Source: Blastococcus sp. HT6-30
GTDB lineage: Bacteria > Actinomycetota > Actinomycetes > Mycobacteriales > Geodermatophilaceae
Length of the DNA stretch: 64,000 bases
Assembly: GCF_039729015.1 (NCBI RefSeq)
Contig: NZ_CP155792.1
Location: 2,624,001-2,688,000, forward strand
Direction: 5' to 3'
The notes beneath the pieces were generated by a model. It saw nothing but the letters and a program-made list of their open reading frames with translations, made no database searches and was not told the DNA's origin. The translations under genes were made by a program, and so were the position numbers. How positions within the stretch are numbered: the stretch's first letter is position 1; each line of letters starts with the position of its first letter. Of the stretch, positions 48,479 through 58,732 are shown piece by piece.

Positions 48479-50052
48479 CGGCCCGGCCGCTCGTCCTTGA
48501 ACTGGTCGAAGTTGAGCTTGGTGAGGTCGGGCATGCCCTGGCCGGGGGGCAGCCCCGGCATCCCGCCCCCACCGAAGGGGTTCGCCCCGCCGGGGAAGCC
48601 CGCACCGGGCGGCAGCCCGGGGGCGCCCACGGGACGGCGGGCCGGGCCACCCTTCCCCTTGCCCTTCTTCCCCTTGCCCTTCTTCGACTGCGCCTGCATC
48701 TGCCGGCCGCGCGCCTTCTTCGACATCGGGCCCATGCCGGGCAGCCCCATGCTGCCGGCCATCTGGCCCATCATCTTCTGGGCCTGGGCGAACCGCTCCA
48801 GCAGGCCGTTGACCTCGGTGACCGTCACGCCCGAGCCGTTGGCGATGCGCACCCGGCGGGACGAGTTGATGATCTTCGAGTTGACCCGCTCCTCGGGCGT
48901 CATCGACTGGATGATCGCCGCCGTGCGGTCGAGGTCCCGGTCGTCGACCTGCTTGAGCTGTTCCTTCATCTGGCCCGCGCCCGGGAGCATGCCGAGCAGG
49001 TTGGCGATCGGCCCCATCTTGCGGATCGCCATCATCTGCTCGAGGAAGTCCTCGAGGGTGAAGCCCTCGCGGGAGGCGAGCTTGCCCGCCATCCGCTCGG
49101 CCTGCTCGGCGTCGAACGTCCGCTCGGCCTGCTCGATCAGCGTCAGCATGTCGCCCATGCCGAGGATGCGCGAGGCCATCCGCTCGGGGTGGAAGACGTC
49201 GAAGTCGCTGAGCTTCTCGCCGGTGGAGGCGAACATGATCGGCTGGCCGGTCACGTACCGCACCGACAGCGCGGCACCACCGCGGGCGTCACCGTCGAGC
49301 TTGGTCAGGACGACCCCGCTGAACCCGACGCCCTCCTGGAAGGCCTGCGCGGTGGTGACGGCGTCCTGGCCGATCATCGCGTCGACGACGAAGAGGGTCT
49401 CGTCGGGCGTGACGGCGTCGCGGATGTCGGCGGCCTGCTGCATCAGCTCGGCATCGATGCCCAGCCGGCCGGCGGTGTCGACGACGACGACGTCGTGCAT
49501 GGTGCGGCGGGCGTGCTCGATCGAGTCGCGGGCCACCTGCACCGGGTCGCCGACGCCGTTGCCCGGCTCCGGCGCGAAGACGTCGACCCCGGCCTGACCG
49601 GCCACGATCGACAGCTGGTTCACCGCGTTCGGGCGCTGCAGGTCGGCGGCCACCAGCAGCGGCGTGTGCCCCTGCGACTTCAGCCAGCGCCCCAGCTTGC
49701 CGGCGAGGGTGGTCTTACCGGCACCCTGCAGACCGGCCAGCATGATCACCGTCGGCGACTGCTTGGCCAGCCGGATGCGGCGGGTCTCGCCGCCGAGGAT
49801 CTGGATGAGCTCCTCGTTGACGATCTTGACGACCTGCTGCGCCGGGTTCAGCGCCTGCGAGACCTCCGCGCCCCGGGCGCGCTCCTTGACGGCGGCGATG
49901 AAGGCTCGCACCGCCGGCAGCGCGACGTCGGCCTCCAGCAGCGCGATGCGGATCTCGCGCGCGGTCGCGTCGATGTCGGCGTCGGAGAGCCGACCCTTGC
50001 CCCGGAGGCCGGTGAAGACCTTGTCGAGGCGGTCGGAAAGGGTCTCGAACAC
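48475..50052 (-). CDS. ffh: Signal recognition particle protein Ffh
   Basis: Ffh binds 4.5S RNA and signal sequences and targets ribosomes to FtsY. The 525-residue protein has an N domain, the GTPase G domain (GLQGAGKTTLAGKL, DTAGRLGID, TKLDGDARGG), and an M domain with a Met-rich helix and the SRP-RNA binding RRVRIANGSG motif. The last 80 residues are Gly/Pro/Lys-rich. GTG start with GAGGA six bases before it. Confidence 0.97.
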   Translation of the reverse strand: MFETLSDRLDKVFTGLRGKGRLSDADIDATAREIRIALLEADVALPAVRAFIAAVKERARGAEVSQALNPAQQVVKIVNEELIQILGGETRRIRLAKQSPTVIMLAGLQGAGKTTLAGKLGRWLKSQGHTPLLVAADLQRPNAVNQLSIVAGQAGVDVFAPEPGNGVGDPVQVARDSIEHARRTMHDVVVVDTAGRLGIDAELMQQAADIRDAVTPDETLFVVDAMIGQDAVTTAQAFQEGVGFSGVVLTKLDGDARGGAALSVRYVTGQPIMFASTGEKLSDFDVFHPERMASRILGMGDMLTLIEQAERTFDAEQAERMAGKLASREGFTLEDFLEQMMAIRKMGPIANLLGMLPGAGQMKEQLKQVDDRDLDRTAAIIQSMTPEERVNSKIINSSRRVRIANGSGVTVTEVNGLLERFAQAQKMMGQMAGSMGLPGMGPMSKKARGRQMQAQSKKGKGKKGKGKGGPARRPVGAPGLPPGAGFPGGANPFGGGGMPGLPPGQGMPDLTKLNFDQFKDERPGR

Positions 50053-50189
50053 AGCACGTCCTCAGGAGTCACGGGCGCGGGCTCGCCGCACCACCTGATC
50101 CCCAGCGTATCGAGTGGCGAGGAAGGGGCGGTTCTCCCGGAGGGTCCCGCCGCGAGCCTGCGAGCGATGCAGGGTGGGAGTGCCCTTCC

Positions 50190-50381
50190 TCAGGCTGCGC
50201 GGCCGAGCCGGGCAGCCGCGGGCACCACGGCGGCGTCCCCGGCGACCAGCGCGGCGCCGCAGTCGGCACAGGCCCACTCGGGGCACTCGCCGCCGTCCTC
50301 GGTGTGCCCGTCGACGCAGGGCGGCTGCACGAAGTCCCGGTCCTCCCCGCAGGCGGGGCAGGGCCACTGGCGGCTGTCCAC
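50190..50381 (-). CDS. Small zinc-ribbon-like protein
   Basis: A 63-residue protein with CPAC, C-x-x-G-H, C and CADC (PCPACGE, CVDGH, ECPEWACADCGA) that looks like one or two zinc knuckles. The GTG at 50381 is preceded by AGGAG at six bases. It is a short gene alone between ffh and glnD; coding is supported by the Cys spacing and the ribosome site. No function known. The stop abuts another copy of the recurring 3' element. Confidence 0.6.
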   Translation of the reverse strand: MDSRQWPCPACGEDRDFVQPPCVDGHTEDGGECPEWACADCGAALVAGDAAVVPAAARLGRAA

Positions 50382-50465
50382 GACGAACTCCTCTCGGTAG
50401 GTGGGACCGGTCCGTCCCGGTCCGCCTCGCGACGGTCGCACGCACCACTGACAGGACCGAGGACC

Positions 50466-52835
50466 TCAGGACGGCGTGTCGGGGCCCACCGCCACCGCGG
50501 GCCCGCGCGTCGCCGCCACCAGCGCCGCATCCACCCGCTCCCGCTGTTGCGGGTCGACCGGCAAGCCGGACGGGTTGCACACGTAGAAGCAGTCGACCGC
50601 GTCACCGCCGAGCGTCTCGATGCGGGCGGAGGTCACGTCCAGCCCCTCGCTCGCGATCGCCGCCGTGAGCCGGTAGAGCAGCCCGGCCCGGTCCCCGGCC
50701 CGCACCTCGACGATCCCGGTCGCTCGGCCGCTGACCTCGTGGTTGTGCCAGGAGATGCGCGGTGGCGCGGACCGCGCCTCCTCGCGGTAGTCGACCTCCC
50801 GCTGCCGCAGCCGCTCGGGGAGCGACAGCGTCCCCTCCAGCGCCGCCCGCACCCCGTCGGCGAGGATCTCCGGCACCGGCGCGCGGCCGAACCGCGGCCG
50901 CACCGCGAACACCCCGGTGCCGTAGCCGTCGGCCACCGTCATCTTCGCCGCTCGCACGTCGAGCTGGTTGAGCGCCAGCACGCCGGCGCAGGTGCTGAGC
51001 AACCCCGGCTGGTCGGGGGCGCCGATGGTCACCTGCTGGCCGTCGGCCACCTCCTCGATCCCGACGGTCACCGACCGGGTGACACCGGTGATGTCGGGGG
51101 CGGACGTGGTCACCTGTGCCGAGGTGGGGTGGAGCACGGGGTCGGGTTCGGCCAGCTGCGGGCCGCCCAGGGCGGCCTGCACCCGGGCGACCAGCGCCGC
51201 GACCAGGTGCGCCTTCCACGGCGACCACGCCGAGGCGCTGGTGGCGGCGCCGTCGGCCTGCGCCAGGGCGTGCAGCAGCTGCAGCACCGTGGCGTCGTGC
51301 CCGATGGTGGCCGCGACCCGCTCGATGGTCGCGGGATCGTCGATGTCGCGCCGGGTCGCCGTCGCGGGCAGCAGCAGGTGGTGGCGCACCAGCGTGCCGA
51401 GCACGGCGACGTCGGGCTCGGAGAAGCCCATGCGGGCGCCGATCTCCGCGGCGATCGGTTCCCCGACCACGCTGTGGTCCCCCTGCCACCCCTTCCCGAT
51501 GTCGTGCAGCAGGGCCGCGACCAGCAGGAGGTCGGGCCGGTCGACGTCACGGGTCAGCTCGCTGGCCGCGGCCGCGGCCTCGATCAGGTGGCGGTCGACC
51601 GTGTAACGGTGCCACGGGTGGCGCTGCGGCAGCGACCGGATCCGGTCCCACTCGGGCAGCAGCCGGGAGAGCAGGCCCTCCTGGTCCAGCTGCTCCAGCA
51701 CCGGGACCGCCGACCGTCCGCTGGCCAGGATCCGCAGGAACGACCAGCGCGCCTCCGGCGGCCACGGCTCGGGCAACGACGGGCTGTGCACCGCGAGCAC
51801 CTTGAGGGTGTACGGGGAGAGCAGCAGGTCCGCGCGGGCCGCCGCGGCGGCGGCCCGCAGCACCAGCCCGGGGTCGGTGGCGGGGTGGGCGTCGCGGGCG
51901 AGCACCACCTCGTCGCCCTGCCGGACGACGCCCTCGGCCAGCGGCTCGCGGCGCACCCGGCGGTACCGCCCGCGCGGTCGGCGGACCAGCGCGGCCTCCA
52001 CCCGGCGCCAGGTCTCGTCGGCGACGAAGCTCAGCCGCCGTCCGGCCAGGCTCACCTCACGCAGCAGGACGTCCTCGTCGGCCAGCCCCAGGGTCGCGGC
52101 GATCGCGCGCTGCTCCTGGCGCACGAGGACGTCCGACGCCCGCCCGGACCGGCGGCGCAGCTCGTCGCGCACGTCGAGCAGGAAGGCGTAGGCCTGCTCG
52201 ACCTCGGCGGTGGGTTCGTCGGCGAGCTGCGCCGCGGCCGCTGCCCGGAGCACCTGGCCCTCGCGCAGCCCGCCGTATGCCTCCTTGAGGTCGGGCTCGA
52301 GCAGGAACGCCAGCTCCCCCAGCCGGCGGGCCCGCTCCCGGCGCAGGTCGCGCAGCTGCGGCATCAGCCGCGAGGCGTGCTGCCGCCAGCTGGCGAGCGC
52401 CGCCGTCCGCAGCCGGGCGGCCAGCTCCGCGTCCCCGGCCACCAGCCGGGCGTCGAGCAGACCGAGCCCGGCCTTGACGTCGGTGGAGGAGACGGTGACC
52501 GCCTCGGCCACCGACCGGACCGAGTGGTCCAGGCGCAGGCCGGCGTCCCAGACCGGGTACCAGAGGGCATCGGCGACGGCGGCGATCTCCGGCCGGTCCT
52601 CGTGCACCAGGACCAGGTCCAGGTCACCGTGCGGCGGGAGCTCCCGGCGGCCGAGGCTGCCGACGGCGACCAGCGCGAGGCCGTCGGTGCCCGTCCGGGG
52701 CGGCGGCCCACCACGCCGGGACCGGGGCGGCGGCGTTCCGGCGACGGCGTCGCCGAGCAGCCCGGTGAGCCACCCGTCCAGGGCCTCGACCCGCTCCGCG
52801 CGGCCGAGCCCCGGCAACGCCTCGGTGTCCAGCAC
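50466..52835 (-). CDS. glnD: [Protein-PII] uridylyltransferase-type nucleotidyltransferase GlnD
   Basis: GlnD modifies PII at its T-loop; in actinobacteria the reaction is adenylylation. The 789-residue protein has an N-terminal nucleotidyltransferase domain with GSLGRRELPPHGDLDLVLV, a linker, an HD domain (LLHDIGKGWQGDHS), and two ACT domains (about 625 on, each with a GLLxxx core: DQPGLLST and DRAGLLYR) that sense glutamine. The GTG at 52835 has GGGGGAG close by; the upstream open frame passes through glnB and is not real. It lies downstream of amtB-glnB, the standard set. Confidence 0.93.
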   Translation of the reverse strand: MLDTEALPGLGRAERVEALDGWLTGLLGDAVAGTPPPRSRRGGPPPRTGTDGLALVAVGSLGRRELPPHGDLDLVLVHEDRPEIAAVADALWYPVWDAGLRLDHSVRSVAEAVTVSSTDVKAGLGLLDARLVAGDAELAARLRTAALASWRQHASRLMPQLRDLRRERARRLGELAFLLEPDLKEAYGGLREGQVLRAAAAAQLADEPTAEVEQAYAFLLDVRDELRRRSGRASDVLVRQEQRAIAATLGLADEDVLLREVSLAGRRLSFVADETWRRVEAALVRRPRGRYRRVRREPLAEGVVRQGDEVVLARDAHPATDPGLVLRAAAAAARADLLLSPYTLKVLAVHSPSLPEPWPPEARWSFLRILASGRSAVPVLEQLDQEGLLSRLLPEWDRIRSLPQRHPWHRYTVDRHLIEAAAAASELTRDVDRPDLLLVAALLHDIGKGWQGDHSVVGEPIAAEIGARMGFSEPDVAVLGTLVRHHLLLPATATRRDIDDPATIERVAATIGHDATVLQLLHALAQADGAATSASAWSPWKAHLVAALVARVQAALGGPQLAEPDPVLHPTSAQVTTSAPDITGVTRSVTVGIEEVADGQQVTIGAPDQPGLLSTCAGVLALNQLDVRAAKMTVADGYGTGVFAVRPRFGRAPVPEILADGVRAALEGTLSLPERLRQREVDYREEARSAPPRISWHNHEVSGRATGIVEVRAGDRAGLLYRLTAAIASEGLDVTSARIETLGGDAVDCFYVCNPSGLPVDPQQRERVDAALVAATRGPAVAVGPDTPS

Positions 52836-52867
52836 GACTCCCCCTCGGTACGGCCCGGATGAAAGGC

Positions 52868-52907
52868 GTCGGCCGGGGTGGCGGGCGATCCCACCACCCC
52901 GGCCGAC
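52868..52907 (-). terminator. Perfect hairpin between glnB and glnD
   Basis: GTCGGCCGGGGTGG (52868-52881) pairs over 14 bases with CCACCCCGGCCGAC (52894-52907). It lies 36 bases past the glnB stop and 33 before the glnD start, so it may limit transcription from amtB-glnB into glnD. Confidence 0.7.
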
Positions 52908-52942
52908 GGGTGCGCTACGCGCGAGTTGCCACATCGCTCCGG

Positions 52943-54600
<1,658 letters not shown>

Positions 54601-54700
54601 GGCAACCTCCTGTGTCGGGTCGTCGGCCGGGCGGCCGTATCGGTGGGGCCCCGCCCTGGGTGCGGGAGGGGCGATGCGGCGTTCACCGTGCCCGGCCGTT

Positions 54701-54740
54701 GTTTCCGGCGACGTCGGCATCGCGTTTCCGGGTCGTGAAC
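54701..54740 (-). promoter_or_regulatory. Possible GlnR-binding site upstream of amtB
   Basis: On the minus strand, TTCAC-GACCCG-GAAAC (54724-54739) matches the GlnR half-site pair GTNAC-N6-GAAAC with one mismatch, and a second GAAAC lies 23 bases further on, close to the 22-base period of GlnR sites. It is 100-140 bases upstream of amtB. GlnR control of amtB-glnK-glnD is known in streptomycetes and mycobacteria. Confidence 0.4.
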
Positions 54741-54835
54741 TCCGCACCGCGTGTCCGACCTTTTCGTTGCAGGCGTGTTGCGGCGGCTCGGGACGGGGCG
54801 CCGATGACTCCGTCCGGACGTCGGCGGGTCGCTAA

Positions 54836-54852
54836 TTGCAAACTCTGTGCAA
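54836..54852 (+). promoter_or_regulatory. Nur (nickel-responsive Fur-family) box upstream of the ECF transporter
   Basis: TTGCAA-ACTCT-GTGCAA matches the Streptomyces Nur consensus TTGCAA-N5-TTGCAA at 11 of 12 positions. It ends 13 bases before the GTG start of the first transporter gene, overlapping where RNA polymerase would bind or start, and the surrounding bases are AT-rich for this window. Confidence 0.7.
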
Positions 54853-54865
54853 TAAGGTCGACCCC

Positions 54866-55567
54866 GTGCACGTCCCCGATGGCTTCCTCGACGTCCCCAC
54901 CTCCGTGGCCACCGGCGCGCTCGCCGCCGGGACGGTCGCGCTGGCCCTCCGCAGGACCCGCGCCGAGCTCGACGACCGCACCGCCCCGCTCGCCGGGCTC
55001 ACCGCGGCTTTCGTCTTCGCGGGCCAGATGATCAACTTCCCCGTCGCCGCCGGCACCAGCGGCCACCTCATCGGCGCCGTGCTCACCGCTGTCCTGGTCG
55101 GCCCGTGGACGGCCGTGCTCTGCATGACGGCGGTGCTGCTCGTGCAGGCCGTGTTGTTCGCCGACGGCGGGCTGACCGCCCTGGGCACCAACGTCACGCT
55201 GATGGGCCTGCTCGCCGTGGTGGTCGGCTACGGGGTGTTCCGGGGGCTGGCGGCGGTGCTCCCCCGCACCCGCACCGGCGTGCTGGCCGCGTCCGGCGCG
55301 GCCGCCTTCCTCTCGGTGCCCGCAGCCGCCCTGACGTTCGTCGGGCTGTTCGCCCTGGGCGGCACGGTCGACCTGCCGCTCGGCACCGTCGCATCGGCGA
55401 TGACCGGCGTGCACCTGCTCATCGGCATCGGCGAGGCCGCCATCACGGTGGCGGTGGTCGGTGCGGTGCTCGCCGTCCGGCCCGACCTGGTGCACGGGGC
55501 GCGCGGCCTGCGCACCGCCACCGTGCTCGAGGATCGCCGTCCGGCGGGCGCGGAGGTGGCCCGGTGA
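54866..55567 (+). CDS. nikM: Energy-coupling factor transporter S-component, NikM/CbiM type
   Basis: A 233-residue membrane protein of the CbiM/NikM family, which captures Co2+ or Ni2+ using the N-terminal Met-His: the start GTG gives MHVPDG, the exact family N-terminus with His2. Five to six membrane helices follow, including AGTSGHLIGAVL with the second His ligand. The upstream open frame adds ten residues that would destroy the metal site, so the GTG at 54866 is chosen. The Nur box suggests nickel. The stop overlaps nikN (GTGA). Confidence 0.9.
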   Translation: MHVPDGFLDVPTSVATGALAAGTVALALRRTRAELDDRTAPLAGLTAAFVFAGQMINFPVAAGTSGHLIGAVLTAVLVGPWTAVLCMTAVLLVQAVLFADGGLTALGTNVTLMGLLAVVVGYGVFRGLAAVLPRTRTGVLAASGAAAFLSVPAAALTFVGLFALGGTVDLPLGTVASAMTGVHLLIGIGEAAITVAVVGAVLAVRPDLVHGARGLRTATVLEDRRPAGAEVAR

Positions 55568-55875
55568 ACCGCCGGGGTCGCAGCCTCTGGATCGCCGGGC
55601 TGGTCGCCGCCCTGGTCGTCGCGGGGATCGGAAGCTGGTACGCCAGCGCCTCCCCCGACGGCCTCGAGTGGGCCGCCGAGCAGTCCGGCTTCGCGCACAC
55701 CGCCGAGGAGAGCGCCACGGCGGGCTCCCCGTTCGCCGACTACCTGGTCGACGGCGAGGAGAACCGGCTCTCGGCCGGCACCGCCGGGGTCGTGGGTGTC
55801 CTGCTCACCCTTGGCCTCGCCGGCGGCGTGACCTGGCTGCTCCGCCGCCGTGGCGCCGCCTCCGGCCGGAACTGA
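55564..55875 (+). CDS. nikN: PDGLE-domain small component (NikN/CbiN-like)
   Basis: A 103-residue protein with two membrane helices (about 8-24 and 76-92) flanking an outer loop containing SPDGLEWAAEQ, which defines the PDGLE family that helps NikM/CbiM. GTG start overlapping the nikM stop. Its place in the M-N-Q-O order is diagnostic. Confidence 0.88.
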   Translation: MNRRGRSLWIAGLVAALVVAGIGSWYASASPDGLEWAAEQSGFAHTAEESATAGSPFADYLVDGEENRLSAGTAGVVGVLLTLGLAGGVTWLLRRRGAASGRN

Positions 55876-55876
55876 C

Positions 55877-56659
55877 GTGGGAGCGGGCCACGGCGGCACC
55901 CTGACCGCCCGCTACCTGCCGGGCAGCACCGTCGTCCACCGCCTCCAGCCGCACGTCAAGCTCGTCGCGGTGCTGGCGTTCGCCGTCGTCGTCGTCGCCA
56001 CCCCGGTCCACGCCCCGTGGGCCCCGGCCGCCTACGCCGGGTACCTGCTCGCCGTCCTGGGCACCGCCGCGCTGGCGGGGGTGGGTCCCGGCCGGCTGCT
56101 GCGGGGGCTGGTCGTCGAGGTGCCGTTCGTGGCGTTCGCCCTCCTGATGCCGTTCGTCGCCCGCGGGCCCCGCGTCGAGGTGCTCGGGCTCTCCCTCTCC
56201 GGGACCGGCCTGGCGGCCGGTGGCGGGCTGCTGGCCAAGGCGACGCTGTCGGTCCTGGCCGCCACCGTCCTCGCCGCGACGACGGAACCCCGGGCGCTGC
56301 TCCGCGGGCTGGAGCGGCTGCGGCTGCCGCAGGTGCTCGTGCAGATCCTGATGTTCATGATCCGCTACGCCGACGTCGTGGGCGGCGAACTGCACCGCAT
56401 GCGGGTGGCCCGGGAGTCCCGTGGCTTCACCGGCGGCGGGCTCCGCGGGCTGCGGGTGCTCGGCGCCACCGCCGGCGCCCTGTTCGTCCGGTCCTACGAG
56501 CGGGGCGAGCGGGTGCACCTGGCGATGCTCAGCCGCGGCTACCGCGGCACCGTGCCGGCCGGACCGTCGGCCGCGGTCGCGCCGCGGGAGTGGGCGCTCG
56601 GGCTCGGCCTGCCCCTGGTGGCGGCCGCGGTGCTGCTCGCGGGGATGCTGCTGGGGTGA
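55877..56659 (+). CDS. nikQ: ECF transporter T-component (NikQ/CbiQ)
   Basis: A 260-residue membrane T-component with about five helices and the two coupling motifs RESRGF and SRGYRG (near residues 175 and 220), which link the S-component to the ATPase. I chose the GTG one base after the nikN stop; an in-frame GTG nine codons earlier overlaps nikN. Confidence 0.9.
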   Translation: MGAGHGGTLTARYLPGSTVVHRLQPHVKLVAVLAFAVVVVATPVHAPWAPAAYAGYLLAVLGTAALAGVGPGRLLRGLVVEVPFVAFALLMPFVARGPRVEVLGLSLSGTGLAAGGGLLAKATLSVLAATVLAATTEPRALLRGLERLRLPQVLVQILMFMIRYADVVGGELHRMRVARESRGFTGGGLRGLRVLGATAGALFVRSYERGERVHLAMLSRGYRGTVPAGPSAAVAPREWALGLGLPLVAAAVLLAGMLLG

Positions 56660-57399
56660 GCGCACCTCCGCCGTCCCTGCTGGTCGAGGACCTCGCCTTC
56701 GCCTACCCCGACGGGCACCAGGCGTTGTTCGGCGTGGACCTGCGGGTGGAGCGCGGCGAGCGGGTCGCTCTGCTGGGCCCCAACGGTGCGGGCAAGACGA
56801 CGCTGGTGCAGCACCTCAACGGCATCCTGCGGGCCGGCCGCGGGCAGGTGACCGTCGCCGGCCTGCCCGTGCAGAAGAAGACCCTCCAGGAGATCCGCCG
56901 CCGGGTCGGCGTGGTGTTCCAGGACCCCGACGACCAGCTCTTCATGCCGACCGTCGGCGAGGACGTGGCGTTCGGCCCGCGCAACCTCGGCCTGCCCGAG
57001 GAGGAGGTGGCCGCCCGCGTGGCCGCCGCGCTGGAGACGGTGCGCATGGGCGACACCACCGACCGCCCCCCGCACCACCTGTCCTTCGGGCAGCGCCGCC
57101 GGGTCGCCGTCGCCACGGTGCTGGCGATGCAGCCGGAGATCGTCGTCCTCGACGAGCCGTCCTCGAACCTGGACCCGGCCGGCCGCCGCGAGCTGGCCGA
57201 GGTGCTCGCCGACCTCCCGGTCACCCTGCTGATGGTCACCCACGACCTGCCCTACGCCGCCCAGCTGTGCGCCCGGTCGGTGATCCTCGACGGCGGCACC
57301 GTGGTGGCCGACGGCCCGACGGGCGAGCTGCTCACCGACGCCCCGCTCCTGGCCGCGCACCGGCTCGAGCTCCCGTACGGCTTCACGCCGGCCGGCTGA
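56656..57399 (+). CDS. nikO: ECF transporter ATP-binding protein (NikO/CbiO)
   Basis: A 247-residue ABC ATPase with Walker A GPNGAGKT (about 39-46), Q-loop VFQDPDDQ, signature LSFGQRRR, Walker B VVLDEPSSNLD and an H-loop in MVTHDLPY. The GTG start overlaps the nikQ stop (GTGA). One ATPase is present, so it may act as a homodimer. It ends at a hairpin shared with ftsY. Confidence 0.93.
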   Translation: MSAPPPSLLVEDLAFAYPDGHQALFGVDLRVERGERVALLGPNGAGKTTLVQHLNGILRAGRGQVTVAGLPVQKKTLQEIRRRVGVVFQDPDDQLFMPTVGEDVAFGPRNLGLPEEEVAARVAAALETVRMGDTTDRPPHHLSFGQRRRVAVATVLAMQPEIVVLDEPSSNLDPAGRRELAEVLADLPVTLLMVTHDLPYAAQLCARSVILDGGTVVADGPTGELLTDAPLLAAHRLELPYGFTPAG

Positions 57400-57424
57400 G
57401 CCGGCGGACGCGCCGCCTGCTCAG
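57396..57424. terminator. Bidirectional terminator between nikO and ftsY
   Basis: CTGAGC-C-GGCGG-ACGCG-CCGCC-T-GCTCAG forms a two-part perfect hairpin. The outer arms contain the nikO stop and the ftsY stop, so both converging transcripts end in it. Confidence 0.7.
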
Positions 57425-58647
57425 ACCTCGCCGACGAGCCCCTCGGCGAACGCCCGCGGCTCGAAGGGCGCGAGGTCGTCGGGGCCCTCGCCGAGACCGA
57501 TGAGCTTGACCGGGATCCCGAGCTCCTGCTGCACGCGGACGACGATGCCGCCCTTCGCGGTGCCGTCCAGCTTGGTCAGCACCACGCCGGTGACGGTCAC
57601 GGCCTCGGTGAACACCCGCGCCTGGACGACGCCGTTCTGCCCGGTGGTGGCGTCGAGGACCAGCAGCACCTCGGTGACCGGCGCCTGCTTCTCCACGACC
57701 CGCTTGACCTTGCCCAGCTCGTCCATCAGCCCCGACTTGGTGTGCAGCCGCCCCGCGGTGTCCACCACGACGGTGTCCACCTCCGCTTCGACGCCGGTAC
57801 GGACCGCCTCGAAGGCGACGGCTGCGGGGTCGCCGCCCTCCCGGCCGCGGACGGTGAGCACGCCCACGCGCTCGCCCCAGGTCTCCAGCTGGTCGGCGGC
57901 CGCGGCGCGGAAGGTGTCCGCGGCGCCGAGGAGGACGCTCCTGCCGTCACCGACGAGCACGCGGGCGAGCTTGCCGACGGTGGTGGTCTTGCCGGCGCCG
58001 TTCACCCCGACGACCAGCACCACACCCGGCCGCCCCTCGTGGCGGGCGGTGCCGAGGGATCGGTCGAGGTCGGGACCCAGCACGGCCGTCAGCTCGCGCA
58101 CCAGCAGCTCGCGCAGGTCCGCCCCCGAGGCGGTCGCCAGCACCATCGACTGGGTGCGCAGCCGTTCCACGATCTGGGTGGTGGCCGCCACGCCGACGTC
58201 GGCGGCGAGCAGGGTCTCCTCGATCTCCTCCCAGTCGTCCTCGGTCAGCTTCTCCCGGGCCAGGACGGTGAGCAGGCCGCGGCCCAGCGAGGACTGCGAG
58301 CGGGCGAGCCGGGAGCGCAGCCGCACCAGCCGGCCGGCCGAGGGCAGCGGTGTGTCGAAGACCAGGCCCGGCTCGGGCTCGGCCGGGGGCAGCTCGACGG
58401 CCGGCGGCGCATCCGGGGAGACCGCGTCGGGCTGTGCGACGTCGGGCAGGCCGAGGCCGGAGGCGGTGGCACCGGTCGGCCGCCGCTCGTCGGCCGGCGG
58501 CGCGGGCGGCCGTGGCCGGGTCAGCGTCGTGCCGCTGACGGCGTCGTCGTCGAGGCGCGTGGTCCGCCGGCCACGGCCGACGAGGAGGCTGACCCCGGTG
58601 ATCAGGGCGACCAGCAGGATCGCGATGGCGATCAGCACGAATTCCAT
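57421..58647 (-). CDS. ftsY: Signal recognition particle receptor FtsY
   Basis: FtsY is the SRP receptor at the membrane. The 408-residue protein has an N-terminal membrane helix (EFVLIAIAILLVALITGVSLL), an acidic/Pro-rich linker, and the NG domain: VVGVNGAGKTTTVGKLA, DTFRAAAADQLE, DTAGRLHTKSGLM, TKLDGTAKGG. I chose the ATG at 58647 because it sits right before the helix. smc lies further upstream, a usual pairing in bacteria. Confidence 0.95.
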   Translation of the reverse strand: MEFVLIAIAILLVALITGVSLLVGRGRRTTRLDDDAVSGTTLTRPRPPAPPADERRPTGATASGLGLPDVAQPDAVSPDAPPAVELPPAEPEPGLVFDTPLPSAGRLVRLRSRLARSQSSLGRGLLTVLAREKLTEDDWEEIEETLLAADVGVAATTQIVERLRTQSMVLATASGADLRELLVRELTAVLGPDLDRSLGTARHEGRPGVVLVVGVNGAGKTTTVGKLARVLVGDGRSVLLGAADTFRAAAADQLETWGERVGVLTVRGREGGDPAAVAFEAVRTGVEAEVDTVVVDTAGRLHTKSGLMDELGKVKRVVEKQAPVTEVLLVLDATTGQNGVVQARVFTEAVTVTGVVLTKLDGTAKGGIVVRVQQELGIPVKLIGLGEGPDDLAPFEPRAFAEGLVGEV

Positions 58648-58732
58648 GCCCGCGAGTCTTCCAGCCGCGTCCCGGTCGTGGCGGCGGGGACACCGGCTGA
58701 CGAGCGCGGCGGCCGTGGGCCAGGCTGTGCCC

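Noticed and set aside
50304..52862. Plus-strand open frame of about 850 codons opposite glnD
   Set aside because: Antisense shadow of glnD; composition is random-like (Arg/Gly/Asp/His-rich) with no family motifs.
57500..58732. Upstream extension of the PhoD-like gene by over 400 codons
   Set aside because: The extension is Ser/Thr-rich, antisense to ftsY; the metallophosphatase starts at the ATG at 58733.
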